64,000 nt of DNA from DASWJZ01 sp963761005 (GTDB lineage: Bacteria; Pseudomonadota; Alphaproteobacteria; Rhizobiales; Afifellaceae), in contig CAVXFK010000002.1 of the NCBI GenBank assembly GCA_963761005.1, positions 1-64,000 of the forward strand. Direction: 5' to 3'. The notes below the pieces were generated by a model. That model ran no database searches and was not told the origin of the DNA. It worked only from the letters and a program-made list of their open reading frames with translations. The position numbers and the translations under genes are program-made. Of the stretch, positions 8,460 through 17,400 are shown in pieces. Each line of letters opens with the position of its first letter. The first letter of the stretch is position 1.

Positions 8460-9686
8460 GTGAGCGGGCGTCATTTTCTGCACATACCGGGTCCGACCAA
8501 CGTCCCGGAGCGTGTGCTGCGCGCCATGGACAGGCCGACGATCGATCATCGCGGCCCGGAGTTCGGCCGCCTCGGGCGCGAGGTGCTGGAAGGATGCCGG
8601 GCGGTGTTCAAGACCGAGGGCCCGGTGATCATCTTTCCCTCGTCGGGCACGGGAGCCTGGGAGGCGGCGATCGTCAATACGCTGTCGCCGGGCGATCGGG
8701 TGCTGATGTACGAGACCGGCCACTTCGCCGCGCTGTGGCGGACGATGGCGGAGCGGCTGAAGCTCGACGTCGAGTTTGTTGCCGGCGACTGGCGGCACGG
8801 GGTCGATCCGGCTGACGTCGAGGCGCGGCTTGCGGAGGACGGCGCGCGCACCATCAAGGCGGTGATGGTGGTGCACAACGAGACCTCGAGCGGTGTGACG
8901 AGCCGCATCGGGGAGGTGGGTGGGGCGCTGCGGGCGAGCGGCCATCCGGCGCTTTTGATGGTGGATGCGATCTCCTCGCTTGGGTCGATCGACTACCGCC
9001 ACGACGAGTGGGGCGTGGACGTGACGGTTGCCTGCTCGCAGAAGGGACTGATGCTGCCGCCGGGTCTTGGCTTGAATGCGGTGTCTGAGCGGGCGCGGGC
9101 GGCGTCGCGCTCCGGCGGCATGGCACGCTCCTATTGGAGCTGGGAGGGGATGCTGGGCCCGAACGAGGCCGGGTTCTTTCCCTATACGCCGGCGACCAAC
9201 CTGTTGTTCGGCTTGCGTGAAGCTCTGGCGCTGCTGCGCGAGGAGGGGCTCGACAACGTCTTTGCCCGGCATGCCCGCCACGCTGCGGCGACGCGTGCGG
9301 CGGTGGATGCGTGGGGTCTTGAGATACTGTGCCTTGAGCCGCGCGAATACTCGAGCGTGCTGACGGCGGTGATGATGCCGGCGGGCTATGATGCGGACCG
9401 GCTGCGGGGAGAGATCCTGCGGCGCTACGACATGTCGCTTGGGGCGGGGTTGAGCAAGGTGAAGGGGCGGGTGTTCCGCATCGGTCATGTCGGCAGCCTG
9501 AACGATCTGACGCTGATCGGGGCGCTCGGCGGGGTGGAGATGGGGTTTGCGGTGAGCGGCGTTCCGCACCGGCCGGGCGGCGTCGCCGCCGCCATGGCGC
9601 TGCTCGCCGCGCCAGCCCAACCACAACCCGACCCCCGCCCCGAGCCGCAACCGGATACCGCCCCCCTCCCGGTCCATGCCAAATAA
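8460..9686 (+). CDS. Serine-glyoxylate/alanine-glyoxylate-type aminotransferase (class V), copy B
   Basis: A duplicate of the gene at 2060 with all PLP-binding motifs, including SQKGLMLPPG. The single protein difference is Gly for Glu at residue 230 (WEGMLG instead of WEEMLG), close to the active-site loop of this family. The two silent changes elsewhere suggest a very recent copy. Downstream lies a decayed hydroxyacid dehydrogenase instead of the oxidase. Whether the Glu-to-Gly change alters activity cannot be told from sequence. Confidence 0.9.
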   Translation: MSGRHFLHIPGPTNVPERVLRAMDRPTIDHRGPEFGRLGREVLEGCRAVFKTEGPVIIFPSSGTGAWEAAIVNTLSPGDRVLMYETGHFAALWRTMAERLKLDVEFVAGDWRHGVDPADVEARLAEDGARTIKAVMVVHNETSSGVTSRIGEVGGALRASGHPALLMVDAISSLGSIDYRHDEWGVDVTVACSQKGLMLPPGLGLNAVSERARAASRSGGMARSYWSWEGMLGPNEAGFFPYTPATNLLFGLREALALLREEGLDNVFARHARHAAATRAAVDAWGLEILCLEPREYSSVLTAVMMPAGYDADRLRGEILRRYDMSLGAGLSKVKGRVFRIGHVGSLNDLTLIGALGGVEMGFAVSGVPHRPGGVAAAMALLAAPAQPQPDPRPEPQPDTAPLPVHAK

Positions 9687-9784
9687 CTCAACCCTCAAAG
9701 CAAGACTCCGCAGAGAAACCGCGGGAGAGGCGGAAAGATCGAGCCTCCCCCTCTCTGGCAGCGAGCTTTTGAGGCGGCTAGGAC

Positions 9785-10770
9785 ATGAGAGCTGAACCAT
9801 TCGCGCAGTCGGCGCGGATCGTATTCCTCGACCGCGACACGCTGCCGCCTGCCGTGAGGCTGCGGCCTCCTGCGTTCGACCACGAATGGGTCAGTTTCGG
9901 GCGGAGCGGAGAGGCGGAAGTGGCCTCGCGGATTGCCGACGCCGACATTGTCGTAACCAACAAGGTGCCGATGCGGCGCGAGGCGATCGAAGCGGCGCGG
10001 CGACTTCGTCTGGTGGCGGCGGCGGCAACTGGCACCGACAATGTTGATCTCGACGCCTGCACGTCCAGGGGGATCGTCGTCTCGAACATCCGCGGCTACG
10101 CCGCTCACTCCTTTCCTGAGCATACATTCGCGCTGATCCTCGCGCTGCGGCGTAGCATCATCGCCTATTGCGATTCCGTCGGCCAGGGGCGATGGGGCGA
10201 GGCGGGCCAGTTCTGTTATTTCGACTATCCCGTCAACGATCTTGCCGGCTCGACGGCTAGGCATCATCGGTGACGGTGTGCTCGGCCGTGCGGTCGGCGA
10301 TATTGGCCGTGCGTTCGGGATGCAGGTGCTGTTCTCCTCCTACAAGGGCACGACCGGAATGGGGCCGCTCTATACGCCCTTCGAGGACGTGTTGCGGACA
10401 AGCGACGTGATTACGCTTCACGCTCCGCTGATGCCCTCGACCCGCAACATGATCGGTCGGAGCGAATTCGACACTGATGCAGGCCCGACCGATCCTGATC
10501 AACACCGCGCGGGGCGGTCTCGTCGAAGAGGAACTGCTCTCTGCGAGGCCCTGGAGCAGAGGACGCTTCGCGGGGCGGCGTTCGATGTGGTGACCAGAGT
10601 GAGCCACCGCCTCCCGATCATCCGCTTCTGCGGCTCCTCGGCCGTCCGGACTTCATCCTGACACCGCACATTGCCTGGGCGAGCCCGAGGCGACACAAGA
10701 GCTGGCCGATCAGCTCATCGACAACATCGAGGCCTTCTGGGCGGGAGAGCCACGAAACGTGGTCGTATAA
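9785..10770 (+). pseudogene. D-2-hydroxyacid (glycerate/hydroxypyruvate) dehydrogenase-like, multiply frameshifted
   Basis: Successive frames spell one NAD-dependent hydroxyacid dehydrogenase. The pieces are AATGTDNVDLDACTSRGI, NIRGYAAHSFPEHTFALIL, the dinucleotide motif LGIIGDGVLGRAVG, PILINTARGGLVEEELL (catalytic Arg), RTLRGAAFDVV, FILTPHIAWASP (catalytic His) and a natural stop at 10770. The frame changes near 10250 (+1), 10470 (+1), 10540 and 10595 (about two extra bases each) and 10690 (-1). With about six indels in under 450 bp this is either real decay or a very poor stretch of consensus. Hydroxypyruvate reduction would fit the neighbouring serine-glyoxylate aminotransferase. Confidence 0.8.
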
Positions 10771-10853
10771 ACGCAAGGGGGAGGGCGCCGTGCCTGCACC
10801 TACGCGCTTCTTGCGGAGGCAGCGAGTCACGGCGCCACGGAATGAGGTGGATC

Positions 10854-11723
10854 ATGCAAGACGAAGCAGCGTTTGACCGGACCCAGGAAGACGTCGGCAA
10901 CATAGTCGAGTTCGGGCACGTCAATGTCCTGGTGCCGGACCAGCGATTGGCCACGTTGTTCTATGTCACCGGTTTAGGCCTGACGCGCGATCCGTTCCTG
11001 ATGACCGGCACCGACATCATGTGGGTCAACGCCGGCGCGACGCAATTTCATCTGCCAAATGGTTCGCCCCAGGTGCTCCCCGGCACGGTTGGTCTCGTGG
11101 TTCCCGACCTCGATGCCCTTTCTGCGAGCCTTGCGGCAGCGGCGCCGTCGCTCGCAGGCACCCGTTTCCACGTATCAAGACAAAAAGACACCATGGAGGT
11201 GGTCTGCCCTTGGGGTAACTGCATCCGCTGTCATGCACCCGGCCCGCGCTGGCCCGGACTGGCGCTCGGCATCGCCTATGTCGAGTTCGAGACAAGGCCG
11301 CACACAGCGGAGCGCATTGCGCGCTTCTATCGCGAGGTATTGCTGGCGCCGGCGCATCTCGAAGCGGGCAAGGTATCCGTGCAGGCCGGCACCACCACCC
11401 GCCTTGTGTTCGTCGAATCGGAAACCGCGCGGGTCGAACGGAGCGGCAGTCATGTCCAGATTGCGCTCGCCAACTTTTCGGCACCGCACGCCTGGCTCCT
11501 TGCACGGGGCCTGATCACCCAGGAAAGCAACGCCCACCAGTATCGCTTTGAGGATATCGTAGACGTGGATAGCGGCGAGCTTCTGTTCAAGGTGGAACAT
11601 GAGGTGCGCAGCATGCGCCACCCGCTCTATGCGCGGCCGCTGCTCAATCGCAATTCGAACCAGAGCGCCCGGCACTACGCCACGGGGCACGAGATGCAGC
11701 CCTGGTCGCTGCCGGCCGCGTAG
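10854..11723 (+). CDS. Two-domain VOC (glyoxalase/dioxygenase-fold) protein
   Basis: A 289-residue protein with two paired beta-alpha-beta-beta-beta modules: FGHVNVLVPDQRLATLFYV...ATQFHLP and GIAYVEFETRP...SHVQIALAN...ELLFKVEHEV. Conserved His/Glu positions could be metal ligands. The ATG at 10854 follows GAGGTGG at 6-7 bases and is preferred over ATG 10842. The fold includes glyoxalases, epimerases and extradiol dioxygenases, so the reaction is unknown. It is transcribed with the amidase 35 bp downstream. Confidence 0.7.
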   Translation: MQDEAAFDRTQEDVGNIVEFGHVNVLVPDQRLATLFYVTGLGLTRDPFLMTGTDIMWVNAGATQFHLPNGSPQVLPGTVGLVVPDLDALSASLAAAAPSLAGTRFHVSRQKDTMEVVCPWGNCIRCHAPGPRWPGLALGIAYVEFETRPHTAERIARFYREVLLAPAHLEAGKVSVQAGTTTRLVFVESETARVERSGSHVQIALANFSAPHAWLLARGLITQESNAHQYRFEDIVDVDSGELLFKVEHEVRSMRHPLYARPLLNRNSNQSARHYATGHEMQPWSLPAA

Positions 11724-11758
11724 GCAAGCCGAGTCGATCGATAGGGCCGGGAGCAGAA

Positions 11759-13189
11759 ATGAGCGGGTATGACGAACTCATCGGCCTGCCGGCGACCGCC
11801 GTCGTTGACCTGCTTCGTCGTGACGAGGTCACGCCGCACGATTTGCTCGACGCGCTTGAGGCGAGGATCGCTGTCGTCGACCCCGAGGTCAACGCGCTGC
11901 CGACGCTGTGCTTCGATCGTGCGCGCGCTCACGTCGATGCTTTGCTCGAAGTGCCCGCGAGCAGGCGCGGCCGCCTCGCCGGCATGCCCGTATCGATCAA
12001 GGATCTGACCGCGGTCAAGGGCGTCCGCACCACCCAGGGCTCGCCCATATTTGGCGATTTCGTGCCGGCCGCTTCCGACGTCGTCGTCGAGCGGCTGGAA
12101 GCCGAAGGAGGCGTCATCTACGCCAAGTCGAACACGCCTGAGTTCGGCGCCGGCGCCAACACATTCAACGATGTCTTCGGTGCGACGCTCAACCCCTACG
12201 ACACGTCGCGCTCCGCCGCGGGATCGTCCGGCGGTGCGGCCGTGGCGCTCGCGACCGGCATGGGGTGGCTTGCGCATGGCACTGATATGGGCGGTAGCTT
12301 GCGCAATCCGGCGAGCTTCTGCGGCGTAGTCGGGATGCGCCCGACTTTCGGGCGGGTCGCTCAGTCGCGCGGCATTAGCGTCGACGCCACATTGGGTGTC
12401 CACGGTCCAATGGCGCGCACCGTCGAGGATGTGGCCCTTCTGCTCGACGCGATGTCGGGCGACGATCCGCGTGATCCGCTCTCCAAGCCGCGTCCGTCGG
12501 AGACGTTCCTTGCTGCCGCCCGTTCGGCCTGGAAGCCCGCGCGCGTCGCCTACTCGGCCGACCTCGGCATTACGCCGGTCGATCCGGAAGTGGCCGAGCT
12601 TACGCGGCGTGCCGCATCCCGCTTCGCCGATGCCGGTGTGACCGTCGAAGAGGCGCACCCGGATCTCTCCGAGGCCCACGAATGCTTTCAGGTGCTCCGC
12701 GCGCAGGCCTTCGTGACCTCGTTCGGGCTGCTTCTCGAAGCGCACAGGGACAGGTTGAAACCCGAGCTGGTCTGGAACGTCGAGAAGGGACTTCGACTGA
12801 CAATGCCTGAGGTGGCTCGGGCGGAGCGTCAGCGCGCCGAGATGACGGCGCGCGCGGTCAAGTTCTTCGAGACCTACGACCTGTTGCTTTGCCCGGCGAC
12901 CATCGTCCCGTCGTTCCCGGTCGGAGATCGCTATGTCGCCGCGTGCAATGGCGTCGAGTTCGAGACCTACATCGATTGGCTCGCGATCGCCTACGCGGTA
13001 ACGCTGGTCTGCGCTCCTGCTTTGTCGCTGCCCTGCGGCTTCACCCGCGAGGGGCTGCCGGTGGGGTTGCAAATCGTGGCGGCGCCGAATGCCGATGCCA
13101 CGGTGCTTGCGGGTGCGCGGCTGCTTGAACAGATTCTCGATCTCGGGACGAGCGCTCCGGTCGAGCCGAGGCAACGCCTCGAAGCGTAA
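11759..13189 (+). CDS. Amidase (amidase-signature family)
   Basis: A 476-residue hydrolase with the complete Ser-cisSer-Lys triad. Lys is in GMPVSIKDL, the cis-Ser in the Gly/Ser stretch SAAGSSGGAAVALATG, and the nucleophilic Ser in THGTDMGGSLRNPA-type sequence (here HGTDMGGSLRNPASFCG). Length and C-terminal PCGFTREGLPVGLQIV are typical. It hydrolyses amide bonds of small molecules; the family does not reveal the substrate. It follows the VOC gene in the same direction and faces the next gene. Confidence 0.88.
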   Translation: MSGYDELIGLPATAVVDLLRRDEVTPHDLLDALEARIAVVDPEVNALPTLCFDRARAHVDALLEVPASRRGRLAGMPVSIKDLTAVKGVRTTQGSPIFGDFVPAASDVVVERLEAEGGVIYAKSNTPEFGAGANTFNDVFGATLNPYDTSRSAAGSSGGAAVALATGMGWLAHGTDMGGSLRNPASFCGVVGMRPTFGRVAQSRGISVDATLGVHGPMARTVEDVALLLDAMSGDDPRDPLSKPRPSETFLAAARSAWKPARVAYSADLGITPVDPEVAELTRRAASRFADAGVTVEEAHPDLSEAHECFQVLRAQAFVTSFGLLLEAHRDRLKPELVWNVEKGLRLTMPEVARAERQRAEMTARAVKFFETYDLLLCPATIVPSFPVGDRYVAACNGVEFETYIDWLAIAYAVTLVCAPALSLPCGFTREGLPVGLQIVAAPNADATVLAGARLLEQILDLGTSAPVEPRQRLEA

Positions 13190-13210
13190 GGCGCGCTGCC
13201 GAGGCCGGAG

Positions 13211-14140
13211 TTAGACGACCGGGGTGGGCAGCGGCTTTCCCGAGAAGAACGCGTCCAGATTGGCGAGAGTGAGGTCGGCCATCACGGTCCGCGCTTCAAC
13301 GGTCGCGCTCCCGATGTGCGGGGCGAGAGCGACGTTCTGCATCGCAAGGAGTGCCTCGGGCACATTTGGTTCGTCGGCGAAGACGTCCAATCCGGCTCCG
13401 CCGAGCCGCTTGTCCTGCAACGCGGCGACCACGGCCGGCTCGTCGACGATCGACCCGCGCGCCACGTTGATCAGGAAGCCGTTCGGACCGAGCGCATCGA
13501 GCACCTCCCGCCCGACCAGGTCCCTGGTAGCGGCGCCGCCAGCCACGGTCACGAAGAGAACGTCCGACGCCTTCGCAAGGTCGAGCACCGAGGGACGGTA
13601 GGCGTAGGGGACGTTCTTTTTCTCTCTGGCGGTGTAGGCGATTGTACCGTCGAAGCCCTCCAGCCGCTTCGCGATCGCCTGCCCGATCCGGCCAAGGCCG
13701 AGAATTCCGTAGCGCCTGCCATGGACCTTGGTCGTCAGTTCCATGTTCCCCGCCTTCCAGCGACCGGAGCGGACATGTTGGTCGGCGGCGGGAAGCCTGC
13801 GCAACGTCGAGATCATCAGGCCGATCGCCAGATCGGCGACGTCCTCGGTGAGGATGTCGGGCGTATTCGTCACCCGGATGCCGCGAGCGCGCGCGACTTC
13901 GAGATCGACCTTCTCGTATCCCACGCCGGCGATGGCGATAAGACCGAGCGACGGTAGCCGCTCGAGCATGTCGTTGGTGATCCCCAGGTGCCCCCCCGTT
14001 ACGACCGCTCGGATTGAGCCGTTGTTGTCATCGAGCCAGCGGTCCCTGTCCGGCAGCTCCTCCCAGCGGCAGACGCGGTATTTCCGATGCAATTCCTCTT
14101 CGCCGCTGTCGATGAGGGGAGCTAACTGAAGAACTTCCAT
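13211..14140 (-). CDS. D-2-hydroxyacid dehydrogenase (hydroxypyruvate/glyoxylate reductase type)
   Basis: A 309-residue NAD(P)-dependent enzyme with the Rossmann motif YGILGLGRIGQAIAKR. Its full catalytic triad is Arg in INVARGSIVDEP, Glu in DVFADEPNVPE and His in LAPHIGSAT. I chose the ATG at 14140, which has AGAGGAA 5-6 bases upstream; a longer frame to 14179 lacks a ribosome site. Such enzymes interconvert 2-keto acids (glyoxylate, hydroxypyruvate, 2-keto sugar acids) and D-hydroxy acids. It sits 81 bp downstream of the importer genes on the same strand and may be the last gene of that operon. It may supply the function lost with the broken paralogue at 9785. Confidence 0.87.
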   Translation of the reverse strand: MEVLQLAPLIDSGEEELHRKYRVCRWEELPDRDRWLDDNNGSIRAVVTGGHLGITNDMLERLPSLGLIAIAGVGYEKVDLEVARARGIRVTNTPDILTEDVADLAIGLMISTLRRLPAADQHVRSGRWKAGNMELTTKVHGRRYGILGLGRIGQAIAKRLEGFDGTIAYTAREKKNVPYAYRPSVLDLAKASDVLFVTVAGGAATRDLVGREVLDALGPNGFLINVARGSIVDEPAVVAALQDKRLGGAGLDVFADEPNVPEALLAMQNVALAPHIGSATVEARTVMADLTLANLDAFFSGKPLPTPVV

Positions 14141-14221
14141 CGCGTTTCCTCTTCGCAAATAACGAGACCGATCGCCCAAGCCGAAGCCGTCAGGCGCATT
14201 TCGTACGGCAGAATGGCGTCC

Positions 14222-15007
14222 TCATTGCGTGGGATCCGGCGGCGGCTCCGTCGCTCCGGTCATCATCGCGACAGCCTCCGACATCGAATAGGACTTCGGG
14301 TCGATCACGGTGAGGCGGCGGCCGAGGCGGTGGATATGGATACGATCGGCGACCTCGAAGACGTGCGGCATGTTGTGGCTGATCAGCACGATCGGAAGCC
14401 CGCGGCTCTTCACTGTGGCGATCAGATCGAGCACGAGGCGAGCCTCCTTGACGCCGAGGGCGGCCGTTGGTTCGTCCATGATTACGACGCGGCTGCCGAA
14501 GGCCGCCGCGCGCGCCACCGCCACACCCTGTCGCTGTCCGCCGGACAGGGTCTCTACCGTCTGATGGATGTTCTGCACGGTAAGGAGGCCGATCTCGTTC
14601 AGGGCCGTGCGGGCGTGTCTTTGCATATGGGCAGCGTCCAGCTTGCCGAGGAACCTGCCGATGACGCCAGGCGACCGCACTTCTCGGCCGAGGAACATAT
14701 TTTCCGCGATGGTCAATGCCGGAGCGAGCGCCAGATTCTGATAGACCGTTTCGATTCCGGCGTTGCGTGCATCATGGGGAGAGCGAAACCGAATCGGCTG
14801 GCCGTCCATGAAGAGTTCGCCGCTGTCCGGCATGACTGCGCCCGTCAGCACCTTGATCAGCGTACTCTTTCCCGCACCGTTGTCGCCGATGACACCCAGG
14901 ATCTCGCCCGGGTAGAGCTCGAAATCTGCATTGTCGAGCGCGGTCACCCGCCCGAAGCGCTTGACGATGCCGCGCGCCTGCAAGACGGGCTGCTTCTCGG
15001 CGGTCAT
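14222..15007 (-). CDS. Sugar ABC importer ATPase, single-domain (FrcA-like)
   Basis: A 261-residue nucleotide-binding protein with Walker A GDNGAGKST, signature LSGGQRQGVAVARA and Walker B VVIMDEPTAALG. It has one ATPase domain, whereas ribose-type RbsA proteins have two; FrcA of rhizobial fructose importers is also single. The ATG at 15007 overlaps the permease stop (ATGA). It energises import through the permease and binding protein upstream. One oddity is HRLGRRLTVIDPKS after the H-loop, which reads normally for the family. Confidence 0.88.
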   Translation of the reverse strand: MTAEKQPVLQARGIVKRFGRVTALDNADFELYPGEILGVIGDNGAGKSTLIKVLTGAVMPDSGELFMDGQPIRFRSPHDARNAGIETVYQNLALAPALTIAENMFLGREVRSPGVIGRFLGKLDAAHMQRHARTALNEIGLLTVQNIHQTVETLSGGQRQGVAVARAAAFGSRVVIMDEPTAALGVKEARLVLDLIATVKSRGLPIVLISHNMPHVFEVADRIHIHRLGRRLTVIDPKSYSMSEAVAMMTGATEPPPDPTQ

Positions 15008-16122
15008 CGCGACAACCTCCTGATCCATTGATCGATGGTCACCGCGACGATGATCAAGATTCCGACAGAGACATTCTGCCAAAGGGGATCCGCGCCGGAC
15101 AGCGCCAGGCCGTTGCGATAGACGCCCACGATCAGCGCACCGACCAAGGTGCCGAGGAGAGAGCCGCGTCCGCCGAACAGGCTGGTGCCGCCGACGACGA
15201 CGGCGGTGATGCTGTCGAGATTCGCCGTGACGCCCTCCTGCGGGGTTACCGAGCCGATGCGTCCGATCAGCACCCAGCCGCCGAGCGCACAGATAAGGCC
15301 GGCAATGACATAGACGGAGACCAGCTTTCCCTCGATGTTGATGCCGGCCAACCGTGTCGCCTCTTCGTCGTCGCCGATCGCGTGAACGTGGCGGCCCCAG
15401 GCGGTCTTGTAGAGCGCGTACCACAGGACGGCGAACAACCCGAACAGCATGAACGTTCCGATGGTCAGGTGAACGTGGCCGAGATTGATGGCCTCGCCGA
15501 AGAACTGCAGCATCGGGGCGACGTTGCTGATCTCCTGCGACATGATCGTCATGCTTCCCGACAGCCACAGATTGATGCCGAAGAATACGTTCCATGTGCC
15601 GAGCGTGACGACGAACGGCGGCAGCTTCAACGCTGTAATCAGCAGACCGTTGATCAGCCCGCAGATCGCGCCGCCAGCGAAGGCCAAGAGAATTGCCAAT
15701 TCCTGCGGCACCCCATGGTGCACCGCCGTAACGCCCATGATGACGGAACACAGCACCATGATCGCACCGACCGAAAGATCGATTCCTGCGGTCAAGATCA
15801 CCAGGGTCTGCGCGGCACCGAGGATGCTGATAATGGTGACCTGCTGAACGATCAGCGAGAAATTGAACGGCGTGAAGAACCGCTCGCCGACCACCAGTCC
15901 GAAGCCCAATACGCTGACAATCAGCACTATGATCGACACGATCGTGGGGTGCGTCGCCAGAGCGTTCCGCAGGCGCAGCATTGTTGTGTCGTCGGCGCCC
16001 AACCCGGTCAGGGCGGGTTTTCCCCTCGGCAATCCGGCTTCGCGATCGGGAGCCGCCGCTTCACGTTGGGCCGCACCGACCGTACCGCGCGGCTGGGGAG
16101 TCGATTCGACGCGCGAGCTCAT
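15004..16122 (-). CDS. Sugar ABC importer permease (FrcC-like)
   Basis: A 372-residue CUT2-family permease with about eight to ten hydrophobic helices after a 45-residue polar N-terminus. Family signatures include QTLVILTAGIDLSVGAIM and the C-terminal TAVVVGGTSLFGGRGS. It is homologous to RbsC/FrcC. It is translationally coupled to the ATPase gene and separated from the binding-protein gene by a strong hairpin, a common way to keep permease levels below those of the binding protein. Confidence 0.9.
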   Translation of the reverse strand: MSSRVESTPQPRGTVGAAQREAAAPDREAGLPRGKPALTGLGADDTTMLRLRNALATHPTIVSIIVLIVSVLGFGLVVGERFFTPFNFSLIVQQVTIISILGAAQTLVILTAGIDLSVGAIMVLCSVIMGVTAVHHGVPQELAILLAFAGGAICGLINGLLITALKLPPFVVTLGTWNVFFGINLWLSGSMTIMSQEISNVAPMLQFFGEAINLGHVHLTIGTFMLFGLFAVLWYALYKTAWGRHVHAIGDDEEATRLAGINIEGKLVSVYVIAGLICALGGWVLIGRIGSVTPQEGVTANLDSITAVVVGGTSLFGGRGSLLGTLVGALIVGVYRNGLALSGADPLWQNVSVGILIIVAVTIDQWIRRLSR

Positions 16123-16191
16123 CAGTGTTCTCTCAGTGATTCAGACACCATCGGCCGTCAACGGCGCTGCTCGCCAGCCCTGCAGGTTGTC

Positions 16192-16217
16192 AAGCGGAGC
16201 CCGATTGGGCTCCGCTT
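16192..16217 (-). terminator. Intercistronic hairpin between binding protein and permease
   Basis: AAGCGGAGCCC (16192-16202), loop GATT, GGGCTCCGCTT (16207-16217): a perfect 11-bp stem with no long T run on the minus strand. It lies between the binding-protein stop and the permease start of one operon, so it more likely attenuates or protects the transcript than ends it. Confidence 0.6.
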
Positions 16218-16268
16218 CGCGTTTACTTACTGGCTTTCGCCACTAGCAGAAATGCTACGCCGTTGGCG

Positions 16269-17325
16269 CTAGCTCTTTGCGCACATCGCTCCGCGGAGCT
16301 TGAGCGCCTCTGCGTCGTCGATCGACTCCACGCCAGCCACCGGATTGTTGGTCAGCAGTTTGACGCCGGTGTTGAAGTAGTCGAGCCCGGGAGTGACTTC
16401 CGCGTCTTTGCCGCTCGTCAGCTTGTCATAGGCGGCGTCCATCGAGTCTTTCGACCATATCCAGCCAGAACTGCATGGCCGTTGCCTGCAGGGTGCCGTT
16501 CTTGACCATCTCGATGCCCTGGCAGGTGCCGTCGACGGAGACCAGAATGACGTCCTTGTCGCGGCCCGCCGCCTTCAGTGCCTGGGCAGCGCCGGCAGCG
16601 GCCTGCTCGTTCATCGTGTAGACCAGGTTGATCTCCGGATTCTTCTGCAGCAGGTTCTCCATCGCCTGTTGGCCGCCGCTCACCGAGCCCTTGGTGACGT
16701 CGTGGCCGACGATGCGCGGAATCTTCTCGCTGCCCCACACCTTCTTGTTCGGAATGTCGATCCCGAATCCGTCGAGGAAGCCGGTGTCGCGGAGCACGTC
16801 ATTGGTGACCATCATCGTGTCGGCGTCGAGCATCGCGATCTTGGCGTCGGCAGCCTTGTCGCCGAGATAGGCCTTCGCCCATTTCCCGATCGCGAGGCCC
16901 GCGTCGTAGTTGTCGGTTGCGAAGGTGCCGTCTGCGGCATTGGTCGGGTGCAGCGGTGAATCGATCACCTCCACGATGACGCCAGCCTTACGCGCCGCCT
17001 CGATCTGCGGAACGATCGCGGTGGTGTCGTTGGGAACGATCAGGATGGCTTTCACGCCGGCGGCGAGCGAGTCTTCGATCGCCGTCACCTGGCTGGCGTT
17101 GTCGCCGTCATACTTGCCGGCGAAGGTGAGCAGCTTGATGCCCTTCTCCTTGGCGAGGCTAAGAGCGTAGTCCTTCTCGATGACGAAGACGGGATTCTCG
17201 TTGGTCTTCGTGATCAGCGACATCAGCATTTCGTCGGCCGAGGCCGGCGCAACTCCGGCAAACCCGAATGCCGCCAAGGCACCCGCAGCAATGCTCGTGT
17301 ATTTGAACTTGGCAATCATCGACAT
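16269..17325 (-). pseudogene. Periplasmic sugar-binding protein (FrcB-like), one frameshift near the 3' end
   Basis: A signal peptide (MSMIAKFKYTSIAAGALAAF... cleavage after ASA) is followed by the type-I periplasmic-binding fold: LLMSLITKTNENPVF-like start, TFATDNYDAGLAIG, VYTMNEQAAAGAAQAL and VSVDGTCQGIEMV. Reading changes frame at the AAA run 16449-16451; removing one A gives MVEDSMDAAYDKLTSG and a natural end LRGAMCAKS at 16269 (about 351 residues). GGAGGA precedes the ATG. It captures the substrate for the permease/ATPase pair; similarity to fructose-type FrcB is suggestive only. The shift may be a consensus error. Confidence 0.82.
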
Positions 17326-17400
17326 TTCCTCCGATCAAGGGTTCAGTTTCTCTTTTCTTCTCCCAGTTCCGCGGCCGATCTACCGCGATCTGCAGTCTCC

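Larger units (their letters stand above)
8386..9730 (+). repeat. 1,345-bp direct repeat, copy B
   Basis: Second copy of 1986-3330, with its promoter, the whole aminotransferase gene and the first 55 bases of the oxidase gene (9676-9730). That oxidase fragment stops abruptly and a different gene follows, so this copy is the inserted one. I see no inverted repeats, transposase or target duplication at either edge, which argues against IS-mediated copying. Recombination between the copies would delete or amplify a 6.4-kb unit carrying the oxidase, the reductase and the AKR. Confidence 0.95.

Noticed and set aside
14222..15751. A 509-codon frame suggesting a two-domain ATPase
   Set aside because: The front half is the wrong frame of the permease; the ATPase starts at 15007 with a single nucleotide-binding domain.
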